From an uncultured Oscillibacter sp. (lineage in GTDB: Bacteria; Bacillota_A; Clostridia; Oscillospirales; Oscillospiraceae), in the NCBI GenBank assembly GCA_902462475.1, contig CABQCB010000124.1, positions 1 through 6,052 of the forward strand: a stretch of DNA of 6,052 bases. Direction: 5' to 3'. Position numbers and translations under genes: made by a program. The notes under the pieces were generated by a model that searched no databases, was not told the origin of the DNA, and was given only the letters and a program-made list of their open reading frames with translations. Positions 1 through 6,038 of the stretch are shown piece by piece; position 1 is the stretch's first letter, and each line of letters opens with the position of its first letter.

Positions 1-1
1 G

Positions 2-943
2 GACGGCGGCTACCGGGCGCTTCTGGACGGCGGCGGGAACCTGCCCCAGGAGTTCGCGGGAGATCCCTACCGCATCCGCTGTGGGGACTATCTGAAGCTT
101 CGGAAGATCCAACGGGTGGACGCTGTTTTCATTTCTCATATCCATGAAGATCACGTCTGCGGTCTGGCCGCGGTGCTGCGGGATGTGGAGGCGGGGGAGA
201 TCTTCGTGCCCTACCCCACGGAGCCGTTCCTGCACGGCCGCAGGCTGGAGGCCGCGGCGGATGCACCCAGAAGCGTGCCCCTTTATACGGCGGCGCTGAA
301 TGATTACCAGGACATCCTCAAGACCGCGGCCCGGCGCGGCACGCCCGTCCGTGTGCTCCGGCCCGGAGACCGGCTGGATCTTGCGGAGGATCTGAAGGTG
401 ACCGTGCTGGCGCCAAAGCCCCAGGCCATCGGGGACTACATGGCGCTGGTGGCTCAGGCCTACGGGCAGACGGACCCCCAGACGGTGACGCAGCTTTTGA
501 CCCGGCTGGATGCCACCTCCAACCATACCAGCTTTCTGCTTCGATTTGACATCGGCCCCACGGCGTTTTTGACAGCGGCGGACAACTGCCCCAGCGGTTG
601 GGATGAGGTCGATTTTTCTTTACTCCAAAATGTAACCGTTCTCAAATTGCCGCATCATGGACAAATCGACAGCATTTCAGAACAATACATGAAGGATATG
701 CCGCTGCGCTATGTGATCACCACCGCGTCGTCAGACCGGCGGTACCACAGTGCCAACCCGGAGGTCTACCAAAGGCTTTTGGCCATGCGGCCGTCCGGCG
801 AGCCGCCCCGGTTCCTGTTTACGGACGAGCGGTCCTATCCCCCCTATTTCCATCAGCCTGAAGGGTTTCAGGCCACCACCCTTGTGATCGATTCCGGTGA
901 GATCCGGCCGGAGTTTATCAAATTAGAAACGGAGAAATTATAA
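2..943 (+). CDS. MBL-fold metallo-hydrolase, ComEC-like soluble type (5' end cut by window)
   Basis: Partial metallo-beta-lactamase-fold hydrolase; 313 residues are visible. The frame is open to the window edge and its first residues (YRALLDGGG) fit the strand before the metal site, so probably only some tens of N-terminal residues are missing. The GTG at 116 lies inside the conserved strand just before the metal motif and is not a believable start. Numbering from nt 2, the metal-binding HIHEDH (HxHxDH) is residues 46-51, NHTSFLLRF is at 174-182, the metal-ligand candidate D194 sits in TAADN, and LPHHG is at 216-220. This order resembles the hydrolase domain of ComEC/Rec2 and its soluble relatives, but no competence membrane segments are present. 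The product is probably cytoplasmic unless the missing N-terminus carries a signal. The stop codon overlaps the tctC ribosome binding site, so it is probably co-transcribed with the transporter. The substrate (phosphodiester, lactone or other ester) is unknown. Confidence 0.85.
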   Translation, partial: DGGYRALLDGGGNLPQEFAGDPYRIRCGDYLKLRKIQRVDAVFISHIHEDHVCGLAAVLRDVEAGEIFVPYPTEPFLHGRRLEAAADAPRSVPLYTAALNDYQDILKTAARRGTPVRVLRPGDRLDLAEDLKVTVLAPKPQAIGDYMALVAQAYGQTDPQTVTQLLTRLDATSNHTSFLLRFDIGPTAFLTAADNCPSGWDEVDFSLLQNVTVLKLPHHGQIDSISEQYMKDMPLRYVITTASSDRRYHSANPEVYQRLLAMRPSGEPPRFLFTDERSYPPYFHQPEGFQATTLVIDSGEIRPEFIKLETEKL

Positions 944-955
944 GGAGGAAATCAG

Positions 956-1975
956 ATGAAAAGCAAGAAACTCTTATCCCTGCTTCTCGCTCTGGCCATG
1001 GTGCTGAGCATTACCGCCTGCGGCAGCAAGCCTGAGACTCCCGCCGAAACCGATGACTCCGGAAACACCGACGTCTCGACAGAGGAACTCAACTGGCCCG
1101 AAAAGGAGATCCTGCTCATCCAGCCCTGGAGCCTGGGCGGCGGTCCGGACGTGATCACCCGCCAGATCGCCTCTTACAGCGACAAGATCCTGGGCGTGCC
1201 CATGATCGTGGAAAACCATACCGGCGGCTCCGGCACCATCGGCATGAATGATTTCCTGGAGGCCGAGGATGACGGCTACACGCTGTTTTGCTGCAACGGC
1301 CCCCTGTTCTCCCTGACGCCCAGCTTCATCAGCGTGGACTACACCATTGACGACATCAGCCCCATCTGCGGCATCCGCATCACGGAGTTCGTCATCCTCA
1401 GCAACGCCTCCAGCGGCATCACGGACATCCAGAGCCTGAAGGATTACGCCGCTGCCGGCCATACCATCAAGTACGCCACCACCGGCGGCCCCGGCAACGA
1501 CAGCTACACCATGATCTCCGCCCTGTTCGCCATGCTGGACATCCCCTGCGAGGCAGTCCCCTATGACGGCGGCCAGGAGGCCATCAACGCGCTGGTGGGC
1601 GGCCATGTGGATATCGCCATCGGCTCTCCCCCGACCTATCGCGACTATGTGATCAACGGCCAGCTCAACTGCCTGGGCACCTTCATTCCCGAGGGCCTGG
1701 ACGTGGAAGGCATCGGCCATATCCCCTCCTTCAAGGAGCAGGGCATCGACGTGGAGTTCACGGGCATGGACTATCTGGCTGTCCGCTCCACGGTGGACCC
1801 CCGCATTCAGGAGAAGCTGCGTGACTTCGTGCTCCAGGTCTACGCCGACCCCGAGTTCCAGGAGTTCATGGCCGGTATGGGCATGTCTGCCTGGGAGGCC
1901 GACTCCACGGAGATCCTGGATATGATCGACGCGCAGACGGAGGCAATGGCACAGTACATCCCCCTGGTTCAGTAA
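956..1975 (+). CDS. tctC: Tripartite tricarboxylate transporter substrate-binding lipoprotein (TctC/Bug family)
   Basis: Extracytoplasmic binding protein of a TTT transporter, 339 residues, close to the usual family length plus a linker. Residues 1-22 are a lipoprotein signal: MKSKK, a hydrophobic stretch, and the lipobox ITAC with C22 as the lipidated cysteine. An acidic Thr/Ser/Pro/Glu-rich tether follows to about residue 45. Family hallmarks are the first ligand loop PWSLGGGPD (57-65, equivalent to the usual P-x-x-GGxxD), VENHTGGSGTIG (85-96) and VPYDGGQEAINALVGGHVD (from 201), which matches the VPYKG...GG-VD block. A strong AAGGAGG (942-948) lies 7 nt before the ATG and overlaps the upstream stop codon. 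Known relatives bind carboxylates such as citrate, dicarboxylates, amino acids or aromatic acids; the ligand here cannot be read from sequence. tctB and tctA follow in the same orientation, separated from this gene by a hairpin. Confidence 0.93.
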   Translation: MKSKKLLSLLLALAMVLSITACGSKPETPAETDDSGNTDVSTEELNWPEKEILLIQPWSLGGGPDVITRQIASYSDKILGVPMIVENHTGGSGTIGMNDFLEAEDDGYTLFCCNGPLFSLTPSFISVDYTIDDISPICGIRITEFVILSNASSGITDIQSLKDYAAAGHTIKYATTGGPGNDSYTMISALFAMLDIPCEAVPYDGGQEAINALVGGHVDIAIGSPPTYRDYVINGQLNCLGTFIPEGLDVEGIGHIPSFKEQGIDVEFTGMDYLAVRSTVDPRIQEKLRDFVLQVYADPEFQEFMAGMGMSAWEADSTEILDMIDAQTEAMAQYIPLVQ

Positions 1976-1983
1976 TCACCTGC

Positions 1984-2013
1984 GGCGCCCCAAGCCGGAG
2001 GGCCTGGGGCGCC
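1984..2013 (+). promoter_or_regulatory. G+C-rich intercistronic hairpin between tctC and tctB
   Basis: GGCGCCCCAAGCC (1984-1996) pairs with GGCCTGGGGCGCC (2001-2013) around a GGAG loop, giving 13 positions with a single A-C mismatch. It starts 9 nt after the tctC stop. The sequence after it (CACTTTAAAA) has only three T, so it is not a standard full terminator. Such hairpins commonly act as partial terminators or as 3' stabilisers that leave more binding-protein mRNA than membrane-subunit mRNA; that role is inferred here. Confidence 0.65.
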
Positions 2014-2038
2014 CACTTTAAAACCGAGGTGAACCGAT

Positions 2039-2503
2039 ATGAAACTCAAATATAACCACGAGATCATTTCCGGAATCTTTTTTGCCATTGTCAGCTCGTT
2101 TCTGTGGCTCTCCATCCCCTCACAGGTCAAGACCATGGAAAAAACGGCCGTGAACGCCCAGACACTGCCCCGGATCGCCATCGGCGGCATGTTTATCTTC
2201 GCCATCTGCCTTTTGCTGGAAGGCATCTTCATGAAAGAGAAAAAGGAACTGACCGTCACCAAAGCGTCTTTTCACTCTGCCGCATTCAAAAAGGAAATGC
2301 GCTCCGTCCTCTACTGCCTCTTCCTGGTTATCTACTGCTTCCTTGTGGAGCCACTTGGCTTTGTCATTTCCACCGTGATCCTGGTCGTGGCGATCATGGT
2401 GTATTACGGTGCCAGAAAATGGTACTATTACGCAATCCCCCTGGCGATGGTGGGCATTGTATACTATGTGTTCCGAGTCGTGCTGCACGTCTCTCTGCCT
2501 TGA
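2039..2503 (+). CDS. tctB: Tripartite tricarboxylate transporter small membrane subunit (TctB family)
   Basis: Small membrane subunit of the TTT transporter, 154 residues, normal for the family. Hydrophobic segments lie at about residues 9-26, 44-64, 90-103, 106-123 and 129-149, with a charged loop at 65-88 (KEKKELTVTK and FKKEMR). Diagnostic blocks are LPRIAIGG (43-50), the run around PLGFVISTVILVVA (105-118) followed by YYGARKW (122-128), and the C-terminal FRVVLHVSLP, which fits the family's usual ending of an aromatic, Arg and Leu-Pro. TctB is poorly conserved overall, so its place between TctC and TctA adds weight. The start is supported by GAGGTGA (2026-2032) 6 nt before the ATG. It is thought to assist assembly or function of the TctA channel; its exact mechanism in the family is not well settled. 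Confidence 0.9.
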   Translation: MKLKYNHEIISGIFFAIVSSFLWLSIPSQVKTMEKTAVNAQTLPRIAIGGMFIFAICLLLEGIFMKEKKELTVTKASFHSAAFKKEMRSVLYCLFLVIYCFLVEPLGFVISTVILVVAIMVYYGARKWYYYAIPLAMVGIVYYVFRVVLHVSLP

Positions 2504-2507
2504 CGGG

Positions 2508-2515
2508 AAAGGAGG
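2508..2515 (+). promoter_or_regulatory. Ribosome binding site of tctA in front of tandem ATG codons
   Basis: AAAGGAGG is followed by ATC and then ATGATG. From the end of GGAGG there are 3 nt to the first ATG (2519) and 6 nt to the second (2522). The second has the more usual spacing, so initiation may be mainly at 2522, giving a protein one residue shorter. The motif lies in the 15-nt gap after the tctB stop, which suggests linked translation of the two membrane subunits. Confidence 0.7.
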
Positions 2516-2518
2516 ATC

Positions 2519-4042
2519 ATGATGGAACAAGTTTTAGGCGGTCTTCAGATCCTGTTGACCTGGCAGAACTTCCTGGTCATCCCCGTGGGCCTCATCATCG
2601 GCATCGTGGTGGGCGCCATTCCGGGGCTGACCTCTGACCTTGGCATTATTCTCTGCATTCCCCTGACCTACGGAATGGACCCCACCATGGCGATTTTGAT
2701 GCTGCTGGCCATTTACTGCGGCGGCACCTACGGCGGCTCCATTACCGCCATCCTCATCAACACGCCGGGCACTTCCGCCAACGCGGCAACGCTGTTTGAC
2801 GGCTATCCCATGACGGTGAAGGGGCAGGCATTCAAGGCGCTGCAGATGGCGCTGTACGCCTCCACCATCGGCGGCCTCATCAGCGCGTTTTCCCTGCTGT
2901 TCCTGGCGCCGCTCATCGCCAAGATCACGCTGCTGTTCGGACCTGCGGAGTACTTTGCCCTGGCGGTGTTCGGCCTTTCCGTCATTGCAGGCGTCTCCAA
3001 CGACAGCATCTTCAAGGGCCTCATCGCCGCCTGCCTGGGATTGTTCATGACCACCATCGGCGTGGACGCCATTTCCGGCACGGCCCGGTTCCTCTTCGGC
3101 CAGAAGAAGCTGATGGCGGGAATCGACCTGATCATCGCCCTGATCGGCATGTTCGCCATTTCCGAGGTGCTGACCAAGTCCAAATATGACCCCAAGACAG
3201 ACCATAAGATCTACGACGCCAAATCCCTCACCAAGGACAAGATCACTAAAGAGGAATACCGCCGCTGCCGCAAGCCCATTGGCATCGGCTCCCTCATCGG
3301 CGTGATCATCGGCGCAACGCCCGGCACCGGCGGCGGTCTGGCCGCGTTCATCGCCTACAACCAGGTCAAGCAGGCCTCCAAGCACCCGGAGACCTTCGGC
3401 AAGGGCGAGATCGAGGGCGTGGCGGTTTCCGAGTCCGCCAATAACGGCGCCTGCGGCGCCACCATGATCCCCATGCTGACGCTGGGCGTGCCCGGTGACG
3501 GTGCTACCGCCATCTTGATGGGTGCGTTCATGCTCCACGGCATGGTGCCCGGCCCCTCCCTGTTTGCCGAGCAGGGCGATATCCTGTACGCCATCATGCT
3601 GGGCCTCATCGTGGTGAACGTCTTTATGTACATCGTGGGCAACGGCCTGACCCGGTTCTATGCCCATATCACCCGCATCCCCTATGAGATCCTGGCGCCC
3701 ATCGTGCTGACGTTCTGCATCGCGGGCTCCTACTCCACCAACAACCGCATTTATGATATCTACATTATCCTGATTTTCGGCATCGTGTCCTACTTCCTGC
3801 GGCGCATGGGCTTCCAGCTGGTGCCCATCCTGCTGGGCATCGTGCTGGGACCTCTGGCGGAGAAAAACTTCCGGCGCGCCATCGTCATCTCCGAGGGCAG
3901 CCTGGATATCTTCTTCACCCGCCCCATCAGCTGCGCGTTTCTCGTGATCGCCATTGCTTCGGTGGTGATCTTCGGCGTGCGCAACTACAAGGATAAGAAG
4001 CAGAAAAAGCAAGCTGCCCAGGCGTCTGCCCAGGCCAAGTGA
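2519..4042 (+). CDS. tctA: Tripartite tricarboxylate transporter large permease subunit (TctA family)
   Basis: Large integral-membrane subunit, 507 residues, the typical family length. The protein shows the known two-fold family layout. The first half carries GIVVGAIPGLTSDLG (28-42), YCGGTYGGSITAILINTPG (66-84) and the DGYPM...KGQA block (94-104). The second half carries IGATPGTGGG (264-273), FGKGEIEGVAVSESANN (293-309) and the IPMLTLGVPGDGATA block (317-331), then HGMVPGP (340-346). Many hydrophobic segments run through the protein, with a polar stretch at about 220-255. The C-terminus is a short basic, Lys/Gln/Ala-rich tail, probably cytoplasmic. In characterised TTT systems TctA moves the substrate using an ion gradient after delivery by TctC. 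The gene ends the operon and is followed by a strong terminator. Nothing looks truncated. The two glycine/proline loops probably line the substrate path, by family knowledge. Confidence 0.96.
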   Translation: MMEQVLGGLQILLTWQNFLVIPVGLIIGIVVGAIPGLTSDLGIILCIPLTYGMDPTMAILMLLAIYCGGTYGGSITAILINTPGTSANAATLFDGYPMTVKGQAFKALQMALYASTIGGLISAFSLLFLAPLIAKITLLFGPAEYFALAVFGLSVIAGVSNDSIFKGLIAACLGLFMTTIGVDAISGTARFLFGQKKLMAGIDLIIALIGMFAISEVLTKSKYDPKTDHKIYDAKSLTKDKITKEEYRRCRKPIGIGSLIGVIIGATPGTGGGLAAFIAYNQVKQASKHPETFGKGEIEGVAVSESANNGACGATMIPMLTLGVPGDGATAILMGAFMLHGMVPGPSLFAEQGDILYAIMLGLIVVNVFMYIVGNGLTRFYAHITRIPYEILAPIVLTFCIAGSYSTNNRIYDIYIILIFGIVSYFLRRMGFQLVPILLGIVLGPLAEKNFRRAIVISEGSLDIFFTRPISCAFLVIAIASVVIFGVRNYKDKKQKKQAAQASAQAK

Positions 4043-4114
4043 CCGGAGTCCACCCTTACTGCTGCCGGTGAAGCGCCCGGGCCCCGCCTGCGGAAAGGCG
4101 GATGCAAAATTTAG

Positions 4115-4152
4115 AAAAAGATCGGGCTTTTACAGAAAGCCCGATCTTTTTT
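4115..4152 (+). terminator. Intrinsic terminator of the MBL-tctCBA operon
   Basis: AAAAAGATCGGGCTTT (4115-4130) pairs perfectly with AAAGCCCGATCTTTTT (4136-4151) around the loop TACAG, a 16-bp stem ending in TTTTTT (4147-4152). It lies 72 nt after the tctA stop. The mirrored A-run means it could also stop minus-strand transcription. A minor 6-bp hairpin, CCGCCT/AGGCGG (4084-4101), precedes it. Confidence 0.93.
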
Positions 4153-4350
4153 AAGATTTATAGAAAAATGGACCGTTGACCTGGGCCGGCGCAGAGGGAA
4201 ATCCCTGCAATTTTTGCCGGGAAACGGCGACCTTGATCAAGAGACGTTTCCAAGAGCGGAACCTGCATCCTGACCATGGCTTTCCCGAGCCCGCCGTTTT
4301 CCCGCCAGCCATGGATGGACCGAAAGAAGGAACGGTCAATATCCAATGAG
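4153..4350. other. Non-coding spacer with small inverted repeats, no credible gene
   Basis: About 200 nt between the operon terminator and the next promoter. Open frames here are short, lack ribosome binding sites and resemble nothing I recognise. Visible structure: CCATGGCT (4274-4281) is perfectly inverted as AGCCATGG (4307-4314), with a 25-nt loop. GGAT plus GACCG (4313-4322) pairs with CGGTC plus ATCC (4333-4344) as a bulged hairpin. GCCG/CGGC (4216-4228) forms a small stem. ATGGACCGTT (4168-4177) and AACGGTCAAT (4331-4340) are inverted with 9 of 10 matches. It may be a decayed or dispersed intergenic element; no target-site duplication is visible. Confidence 0.4.
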
Positions 4351-4397
4351 CTAAAAACTCTAAAAATATTGGCGTTTTTTTCAAAATGTGGTATTAT
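4351..4397 (+). promoter_or_regulatory. Sigma-A-type promoter with upstream A-tracts and extended -10
   Basis: The -35 is TTGGCG (4369-4374), matching TTGACA at 4 of 6 positions. The spacer is exactly 17 nt and the -10 is TATTAT (4392-4397), matching TATAAT at 5 of 6. TGG directly before the -10 supplies the extended TGn element that is common in Gram-positive promoters. Two copies of CTAAAAA (4351-4357 and 4360-4366) sit just upstream of the -35 and resemble an UP element. Transcription should start near 4403-4405 and run into the gene at 4555, leaving a leader of about 150 nt. Confidence 0.75.
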
Positions 4398-4403
4398 TTT
4401 ATA

Positions 4404-4554
4404 GGACTCTAGGCCAAAAGTACGGCCAGCGGCTGGGCAATGGCGGCAGCGGGAAAACAGCACGACCTGTGGAATACGGCCCGGGGTGCCGGAAAATAAC
4501 ACAGGATGTGTCTGCTGCTGGTGCCTTTGATCTGGATAAAAAGGAAGGGATCGT
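4404..4554 (+). promoter_or_regulatory. Long structured 5' leader of the exported-protein gene, class unknown
   Basis: The predicted transcript carries about 150 nt before the start codon. GGCC (4412-4415) can pair with GGCC (4424-4427), or CCAG with CTGG (4426-4436). A longer interrupted stem-loop runs from 4458 to 4517: CAGCA/TGCTG outside, CCTGTG (4466-4471) with CACAGG (4500-4505), then CGGC (4477-4480) with GCCG (4488-4491). Two internal loops, one purine-rich, separate these helices. The ribosome binding site GGAAGGG (4543-4549) is itself complementary to bases inside the coding region. I do not recognise a known riboswitch or protein-dependent leader, so regulation is only a possibility. 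Confidence 0.4.
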
Positions 4555-5859
4555 ATGGCAGTAAACATCTTGCATAAAAACATGCAGTGCCGGCATGCAG
4601 CGATCTTCCTCTTGGCGTCTGCATGTGTGGTTCTGGGAGTAAGTGCCATTGCCAAAAGTCAGGCACAAAGCGCCGCCGTTCTCGATCCAATGGATGAAAT
4701 CAGGCTGCAAAGCGACGATGCAGCTGTCTCTGACCATGTGATCCGGGAAGCGCAGCGCCTTGCACAAAAGGAATGGGGCTATGTCCAAAGAGCATTTCCG
4801 GAGTGCGGGTATACCCAACATAAATTGGAGTCCATCCGACCTGTGCTGACCTGCCGCCATGTGGAAAACGAGACCATGGAGGTCTATGCGCTGACCTGCT
4901 TGTACCGGGGCGGCAATGCAAAAGACTGGGAATCGGCCGGGAATACAGACAGGAGTTATCTGGTTTTCCGCAATGCAGCGGACGGCCGTCTGGAGTGGGT
5001 CGGTGATATCCGCTCATCTTACGAACCGGGCACGGAGGAATTTGAAGCGGATCTTCATGATGTGCTGATGTGGGCTGATCCGCAGTATCTATTTGGGCTT
5101 CTTGCGGACGAATCCCTTGAAAAAGCGGTGGAAGGGTCGCTGTGTGCATATTTGCGCCACGTGATCCCGGGAGACGGCTTTTATTTTGGGTGGAAGCAGC
5201 TTGCCGGGGAGACAAAAGAGGACTCCGGGAAAGTTTACGGAGTCCTGCTGTTTCATACTGCGAGCGGCAGCCCGCTGATTTACTCGGAAGCCTCCGAGCG
5301 CTATGTCCCGGCGATTTACAGCACCTGCTTATTGCCGGTTTGCGTATCTTATGAAAAAGACGGGAAAGGCCGATATGTTGTGTCGGCGTACTGGGAGCCT
5401 GCGGAGGAAACCTATGAGCAGGACATCCGCACACAGTTTCCCGCGGAGGCCGCGGAGCTGGTCTTGGAGCAGCTGGATCAATACGCCGCGGACCTGCTGG
5501 AAGAAAATGAGGTGCCGGAGGACGACGCTGTGCGAAAGTTCTTCCCCGGCGGGCCCGTCTGGCCTGCGTATACATTTGATGCGGCCCTGAACGAGACGCA
5601 GCTGTGCGGCCTGGCGGATTACTATCCGGAAGGAGATATCTACGATGCGCCGGTACACGCGGAAGTGATGCGGCGCTTTTGCGATGATCCCGCTGGCCTG
5701 CTGAATGGGCTGGGGGCGTGTAATGAGGATGCGCAGAAGAACGTATGCGGCTTTCTTGCGCAGACAGGTATCCAGGTGGAAGATGACGCCGACATGCAGG
5801 CGCGTCTGACGGAGCAAGGCAGATACGTGTATGAGATGCTGAAGGCTCTTTATGCATAA
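4555..5859 (+). CDS. Hypothetical exported or membrane-anchored protein with two related extracytoplasmic units
   Basis: I do not recognise this 434-residue protein. GGAAGGG (4543-4549) sits 5 nt before the ATG and supports the start. Residues 1-14 are weakly basic and residues 15-33 are hydrophobic, so it has a signal peptide or signal anchor. The C24 context (LASAC) resembles a lipobox, but more hydrophobic residues follow it, so lipidation is doubtful. The rest is soluble and acidic, presumably outside the cell. Two segments look alike: VYAL (110-113) leading to EPGTEEFEADL (157-167), and VYGV (227-230) leading to WEPAEETYEQDI (280-291). The second, with DIR..FP (290-296), recalls C-terminal sensor regions of clostridial BlaR1/M56 proteins. 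That comparison is from memory and tentative. The last 90 or so residues look helical and separate. No catalytic motif is visible. It has its own promoter and terminator, and its codon use is less C-biased than that of the transporter genes. Confidence 0.8.
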   Translation: MAVNILHKNMQCRHAAIFLLASACVVLGVSAIAKSQAQSAAVLDPMDEIRLQSDDAAVSDHVIREAQRLAQKEWGYVQRAFPECGYTQHKLESIRPVLTCRHVENETMEVYALTCLYRGGNAKDWESAGNTDRSYLVFRNAADGRLEWVGDIRSSYEPGTEEFEADLHDVLMWADPQYLFGLLADESLEKAVEGSLCAYLRHVIPGDGFYFGWKQLAGETKEDSGKVYGVLLFHTASGSPLIYSEASERYVPAIYSTCLLPVCVSYEKDGKGRYVVSAYWEPAEETYEQDIRTQFPAEAAELVLEQLDQYAADLLEENEVPEDDAVRKFFPGGPVWPAYTFDAALNETQLCGLADYYPEGDIYDAPVHAEVMRRFCDDPAGLLNGLGACNEDAQKNVCGFLAQTGIQVEDDADMQARLTEQGRYVYEMLKALYA

Positions 5860-6003
5860 TGCGGTACGCTGCCCCATGGGAAAACGGAGCAGCCGTAAGG
5901 CGATTTCCCCCAAAATATATTTACGCTTGGGCACGAAGAAAAGTATCTGCGCGGGGGACCGAAAGGGTTCGTGCCGTGGGTCCTCTGCTGATATAGAAAA
6001 AAG
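5860..6003 (+). other. 3' region with overlapping inverted repeats, possible small structured RNA
   Basis: No gene is seen. GGGAAAACGG (5878-5887) can pair with CCGT (5893-5896) and TTTCCC (5904-5909). Further on, GGCACGAA (5930-5937) is perfectly inverted as TTCGTGCC (5968-5975), while GGACC (5956-5960), inside that loop, is inverted as GGTCC (5979-5983) outside it, a pseudoknot-like order. CC-GAAA-GG (5959-5966) could form a GNRA tetraloop as an alternative. TATATT (5916-5921) could serve as a -10, but no matching -35 is present. The region may simply be the 3' untranslated end of the gene before it. Confidence 0.35.
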
Positions 6004-6037
6004 AAAACCGCTGATTTCGTAAGAAATCAGCGGTTTT
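6004..6037. terminator. Bidirectional intrinsic terminator between the exported-protein gene and the tRNA
   Basis: AAAACCGCTGATTT (6004-6017) pairs perfectly with AAATCAGCGGTTTT (6024-6037) around CGTAAG, a 14-bp stem. On the plus strand the tail is TTTTAT, a modest T-run that can end the upstream gene's transcript 144 nt after its stop. On the minus strand the tail reads TTTTCTTTTTT, a better terminator, and it begins one base after the CCA end of the tRNA. It therefore probably serves both converging units. Confidence 0.88.
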
Positions 6038-6038
6038 A

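Noticed and set aside
605..700. A+T-richer patch inside the MBL gene, possibly an internal promoter or recombination joint
   Set aside because: The reading frame and family motifs continue through it, and no -35/-10 pair with good spacing was found.
116..943. GTG at 116 as the start of the MBL hydrolase
   Set aside because: The frame is open to nt 2 and encodes family-like sequence before it (LLDGGG and the strand into SHIHEDH). A start at 116 would remove part of the fold and has no ribosome binding site.
974..1720. Minus-strand frame of 248 codons opposite tctC
   Set aside because: Low-complexity Ala/Gly/Asp/Val composition and no ribosome binding site; explained by the codon bias of tctC.
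2534..4012. Long minus-strand frame of 492 codons opposite tctA
   Set aside because: It is a mirror of C-ending codons in the real gene. Its translation is an improbable run of His, Gly, Asp, Ala and Gln without domains, while tctA matches its family along its whole length.
4168..4340. ATGGACCGTT/AACGGTCAAT as terminal repeats of a mobile element
   Set aside because: A 9-of-10 match in a spacer this long is expected by chance about once, there is no target-site duplication and no further pairing inwards.
4151..4860. Several minus-strand frames of 77-165 codons over the spacer and leader
   Set aside because: They overlap the terminator, the promoter and the leader, lack ribosome binding sites and show no recognisable domain.
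4700..5857. Minus-strand frame of 385 codons opposite the exported-protein gene
   Set aside because: Pro/Arg/His/Ser-rich nonsense-like composition with no motif. The plus-strand gene has a promoter, ribosome binding site, signal sequence and terminator.
5929..5990. Match to a known riboswitch (guanidine, fluoride, preQ1 or c-di-GMP types considered)
   Set aside because: Only short scattered similarities; the conserved cores of these classes are not present.
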